Source: Bacillus sp. FJAT-26390
Lineage (GTDB): Bacteria > Bacillota > Bacilli > Paenibacillales > Paenibacillaceae
DNA: 64,000 nt
Direction: 5' to 3'
Assembly: GCF_001682865.1 (NCBI RefSeq)
Contig: NZ_MAQX01000022.1
Location: forward strand, 434,001-498,000
A program made the translations under genes and the position numbers. Within the stretch, counting starts at the first letter, position 1, and every line of letters begins with the position of its first letter. This document shows, piece after piece, positions 61,267-64,000 of the stretch. The notes under the pieces are model-generated. The model worked only from the letters and a program-made list of their open reading frames with translations. It was not told where the DNA came from and ran no database searches.

Positions 61267-62162
61267 AAAGATCAATAATCCAAACGATCGGCAGACACAA
61301 GGAAAGTTATCTGCTCATGACGCCGTACATGATTTTCTTTCTGCTCTTCACCATACTGCCCGTCGTTCTATCGATCGTGCTGGGCTTTACCTACTACAAT
61401 ATGATCGAGCCGCCGCGCTTCATCGGCTGGTATAACTTCATCCGGCTGTTTCTGGATGACGACATCTTTATCGTCGCGGTCAAGAATACCTTATTCTTCG
61501 CCTTCGTAACCGGGCCGCTAAGCTATCTGCTTAGCTTTCTGGTCGCTTGGATGATCAATGATTTATCGAAGACGCTGCGTTCTATCGCGACGACGGTATT
61601 TTATATCCCGACCATCATTGGGATATCGGTATTCCCGATGTGGCGGCTCCTTTTCAGCCCGGATGCTTACGGCTATTTGAACGGCATGCTGATGGGGCTT
61701 GGGATCATAAGCGATCCCATCGCATGGCTGCTCGATAAGGAGTATATTTTGCTCATTTTAATCGTCGTTCAGCTTTGGATGAGCTTAGGCATAAGCTTCC
61801 TTGCCTTCGTGGCCGGTTTGCAAACGGTAGACCGCAGCCTGTATGAAGCGGGTGTCATGGACGGCATTAAAAATCGGTTCCAGGAGCTATGGTACATTAC
61901 GCTGCCATCGATGATTCCGCAGCTGATTTTTGGAGCGGTTATGCAAATCGTCATCTCGTTTAGCGTCTCCGATGTCTCGATCCAGCTTGCAGGGTTTCCA
62001 AGTACGGAGTATGCAGGCGAGACGCTAGTCACCCACATTATGGATTACGGCAGCATCCGTTATGAGATGGGTTATGCATCCGCGATGGCGGTCGTCTTAT
62101 TTTTCATGATGGTATTTACGAACCGGCTCGTAACGAAAATTTTGCAGAAGGTCGGAATTTGA
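61263..62162 (+). CDS. Sugar ABC permease, first component (LplB/MalF type)
   Basis: Membrane permease of 299 residues with six helices. The EAA loop is EAGVMDGIKNRFQELWYITLPSM, which docks to an ATPase. It starts with ATGA in overlap with the fusion protein gene, so the two are coupled. No ATPase gene is in the window; such permeases often share a general ATPase such as MsmX. Substrate: probably an oligo- or polysaccharide fragment. Confidence 0.93.
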   Translation: MKRSIIQTIGRHKESYLLMTPYMIFFLLFTILPVVLSIVLGFTYYNMIEPPRFIGWYNFIRLFLDDDIFIVAVKNTLFFAFVTGPLSYLLSFLVAWMINDLSKTLRSIATTVFYIPTIIGISVFPMWRLLFSPDAYGYLNGMLMGLGIISDPIAWLLDKEYILLILIVVQLWMSLGISFLAFVAGLQTVDRSLYEAGVMDGIKNRFQELWYITLPSMIPQLIFGAVMQIVISFSVSDVSIQLAGFPSTEYAGETLVTHIMDYGSIRYEMGYASAMAVVLFFMMVFTNRLVTKILQKVGI

Positions 62163-62178
62163 TCGCAGGAGGACATCC

Positions 62179-63048
62179 ATGTTCACGATAACTACCAAAA
62201 AATCCGGCACGAAAGCAAGGCGCTCGCTTGCCGGCAACATCGCGATATTCGGATTCGTGGCGCTTCTCGGTGTTTTCTCCGCGTTTCCGTTCATCTTCGC
62301 CGTTATTACGTCGCTGAAGCCGATTGACGAGCTGCTGCAGTTTCCGCCTCGTCTGATCGTCATGAGGCCGACATTCAATAACTTTACGGATTTATTCCAG
62401 CTGGCATCCAATATGTGGGTGCCGCTGTCCCGGTACATTTTTAATACCGCTTTTATCTCGGTTGTTGGCACGGCACTGCATGTGGTGTTCGCCGCGATGG
62501 CGGCTTATCCGCTTGCGAAGCATAAGTTTCCGGGAAAAAACATTTTGTTCTCCATCATTGTAATGGCGCTGATGTTCGTCCCGCAGGTGACGTTCATTCC
62601 GCAGTTCGTGCTGATGTCGCAGCTTGGCATCGTAAACACCTATGTGGCATTGATTCTGCCTTGGATCGGTGCTTCGCTTGGGCTGTTCCTCATGAAGCAG
62701 TTCATCGAGCAGCTGCCTGACGCGATTTTGGAGGCGGCGCGCATCGACGGGGCAAGTGAATTTCGAACGTTTTTCTCCATCATCTGGCCGAATTCTACAC
62801 CTGCCATCATGACGGTCGTCATCTTCCAGTTTATTAATCTTTGGAACTATGCGCCGAAGGAGCTTATTTTTGACGAGTCGCTCAAGGTGTTCCGAATGGC
62901 GCTTGAGCAAATCGTTACAGGCGATCCTATCGCCAGAATGGGAGCCGGAGCTGCCGCAGCAGTCATTCTCATGATTCCTCCCATTATCGTATTTATATTG
63001 CTGCAACGGAAGGTCGTAGAGACGATGACCTTCGCTGGGATCAAATGA
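62179..63048 (+). CDS. Sugar ABC permease, second component (YcjP/MalG type)
   Basis: Permease of 289 residues with six helices. EAA loop: EAARIDGASEFRTFFSIIWPNSTPAIM. GCAGGAGGACATCC precedes ATG 62179. With the first component it forms the import channel. The N-terminus is charged and has no signal peptide. This is the normal partner gene of the fusion protein and first permease. Confidence 0.93.
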   Translation: MFTITTKKSGTKARRSLAGNIAIFGFVALLGVFSAFPFIFAVITSLKPIDELLQFPPRLIVMRPTFNNFTDLFQLASNMWVPLSRYIFNTAFISVVGTALHVVFAAMAAYPLAKHKFPGKNILFSIIVMALMFVPQVTFIPQFVLMSQLGIVNTYVALILPWIGASLGLFLMKQFIEQLPDAILEAARIDGASEFRTFFSIIWPNSTPAIMTVVIFQFINLWNYAPKELIFDESLKVFRMALEQIVTGDPIARMGAGAAAAVILMIPPIIVFILLQRKVVETMTFAGIK

Positions 63049-63068
63049 TGGAGGTTAAAAGTGAAGCC

Positions 63069-64000
63069 ATGAAAATCAAACTTGTGCTGGCTGCCGCGCT
63101 GCTTCTCCCGATTTTGGCCGCAGCGCCGCTAACGGTAGAGGCGGAGGCGCCTTACCAATCTTATGTATATGACGAATGGGATGCATCAAAGGCGGCTCCC
63201 GCCAGTTATTTGCCCGAACGCATGTATTCGGGAATCGAGGTAGGGGCCGGAGCATTCAGCGAGCCCCAGGATCTGTTCGTGGACAAAAGCAACCAAATTT
63301 ACATCGCGGATACCGGAAATAAACGGATCGTGAAGCTGAATGAACGGTTTGAGACGGTTGATATCATCGACAAGCTGGACTTGGGCGGCAAAGAAATATC
63401 GCTTGCCTCACCGATGGGGCTGTTTGTTGCAGATGACGGGACGATGTATATCGCGGATAGGGATAACGGCCGGATATTGCGCGTTGGCGCGGACAAGAAG
63501 GTGCAGCTTGTCATTGAGAAGCCCACCGATCCGCTTATCCCGGAGGGCTTTAAATTTAAGCCGACGAAGGTGGCTGCCGATCAAGCAGGGCGCATTTATG
63601 TACTGTCGGAAGGGCAGTTCTTCGGTCTCATGCAGTTTAGCAGCGAGGGGGAATTTACGGGCTATTACGGCAGCAACAAGGTGGAGGTCACGCCAGCCGT
63701 CGTGCTCGAGACCTTTTGGAAAAACCTGCTGTCTAAGGAGCAGCGCTCGGCAATGATGAAGCTGCTGCCTATCGAGTATTCGAACCTCGATATCGGGGAT
63801 GACAATTTCATTTACACGACGACGATCATATCCAAAAATTCGCGGGAAGAAATAAAGAAGCTGAACCCGCTTGGCAACAACGTTCTGATGAGCCAAAACG
63901 GCAGCGATTTTGGCGATAAGGAGTTTTCCTTCAAGCAAGGAGTGAAGCAGGATACGTCATTCGTTGATTTAAGCGTAGATGCGGACGGCTTTATTGCCGG
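63069..64000 (+). CDS. Secreted NHL-repeat protein (5' part, cut by window end)
   Basis: At least 310 residues, open at the end of the window. A Sec signal peptide (about 1-27, MKIKLVLAAALLLPILAAAP) is followed by NHL-type repeats: SEPQDLFVDKSNQIYIADTGNKRIVKL, SPMGLFVADDGTMYIADRDNGRILRV and KPTKVAADQAGRIYVLSEG. Such propellers often bind sugar or protein. ATG 63069 is chosen because the GTG at 63061 closes after three codons; GGAGG is 14 bases upstream, long but the only site. It directly follows the permeases and probably acts with them at the cell surface. No enzyme residues are assignable. Confidence 0.8.
   Translation, partial: MKIKLVLAAALLLPILAAAPLTVEAEAPYQSYVYDEWDASKAAPASYLPERMYSGIEVGAGAFSEPQDLFVDKSNQIYIADTGNKRIVKLNERFETVDIIDKLDLGGKEISLASPMGLFVADDGTMYIADRDNGRILRVGADKKVQLVIEKPTDPLIPEGFKFKPTKVAADQAGRIYVLSEGQFFGLMQFSSEGEFTGYYGSNKVEVTPAVVLETFWKNLLSKEQRSAMMKLLPIEYSNLDIGDDNFIYTTTIISKNSREEIKKLNPLGNNVLMSQNGSDFGDKEFSFKQGVKQDTSFVDLSVDADGFIA

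Overview
The window looks like chromosome of a Gram-positive, spore-former-related Bacillales bacterium, most likely Paenibacillus or a close relative. The evidence is gene content and order: a Bacillus-type cymR/iscS, yrrD, AI-2E, alaS, ireB, ruvX, DUF1292, mltG, U32 block, many two-component ABC sugar systems of the YesM/YesN type, and a secreted multidomain chitinase. Start sites are preceded by strong AGGAGG-type ribosome binding sites, and GTG and TTG starts are common. I see no rRNA or tRNA genes, phage, transposase or CRISPR array.

Layout. 1-3.5 kb: 5' part of mnmA (minus strand), divergent from cymR, then iscS, a PRC-barrel protein and a zinc-ribbon microprotein. 3.6-12.7 kb: AI-2E permease, a T-box controlled alaS, ireB, ruvX, two DUF1292 genes, mltG and two U32 proteins (the trmR gene usually found here is absent). 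12.9-20.5 kb: chemoreceptor, an unusual penicillin-binding protein with a low-complexity insert, a second AI-2E protein (minus) and a NodB deacetylase fused to a YkoP-like domain. 20.6-25.4 kb: ilvD (minus), then a VanR/VanS-like pair followed by a D-Ala-D-Ala carboxypeptidase whose promoter carries four 11-bp-spaced repeats. 25.6-30.4 kb: urease operon ureABCFGD without ureE. 30.5-37.2 kb: MarR regulator, a NupNOPQ-like nucleoside importer, a molybdopterin oxidoreductase and a nucleoside phosphorylase.

37.3-43.5 kb: AraC regulator, GH4 glycosidase, a DnaQ-like exonuclease and a 28-residue microprotein (both minus), then a GH18 chitinase. 43.9-45.1 kb: MFS transporter. 45.2-49.1 kb: a persulfide/sulfane-sulfur cluster with rhodanese-MBL, DsrE2, TauE/SafE, TusA-rhodanese and TusA, closed by a CstR-type repressor. 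A palindrome ATACCC-N4-GGGTAT lies on the start point of the first gene, and a near copy lies before tauE. 49.4-54.1 kb: sugar-binding lipoprotein with a YesM kinase and a YesN regulator but no permeases. 54.3-58.2 kb: BceAB-like ABC transporter, then a PadR regulator with an HAAS-type membrane protein. 58.4-64 kb: a large membrane-anchored protein joining two carbohydrate-binding-like domains to a solute-binding domain, two sugar permeases, and the start of an NHL-propeller protein cut by the window end.

The most interesting parts are the CstR-controlled sulfur cluster with its two operators, the tandem response-regulator sites before the carboxypeptidase with a degenerate parallel before the BceAB-like genes, the CBM-SBP fusion, and the deacetylase-YkoP fusion. 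All assignments come from reading the sequence by eye and from remembered family features; no database search was run.
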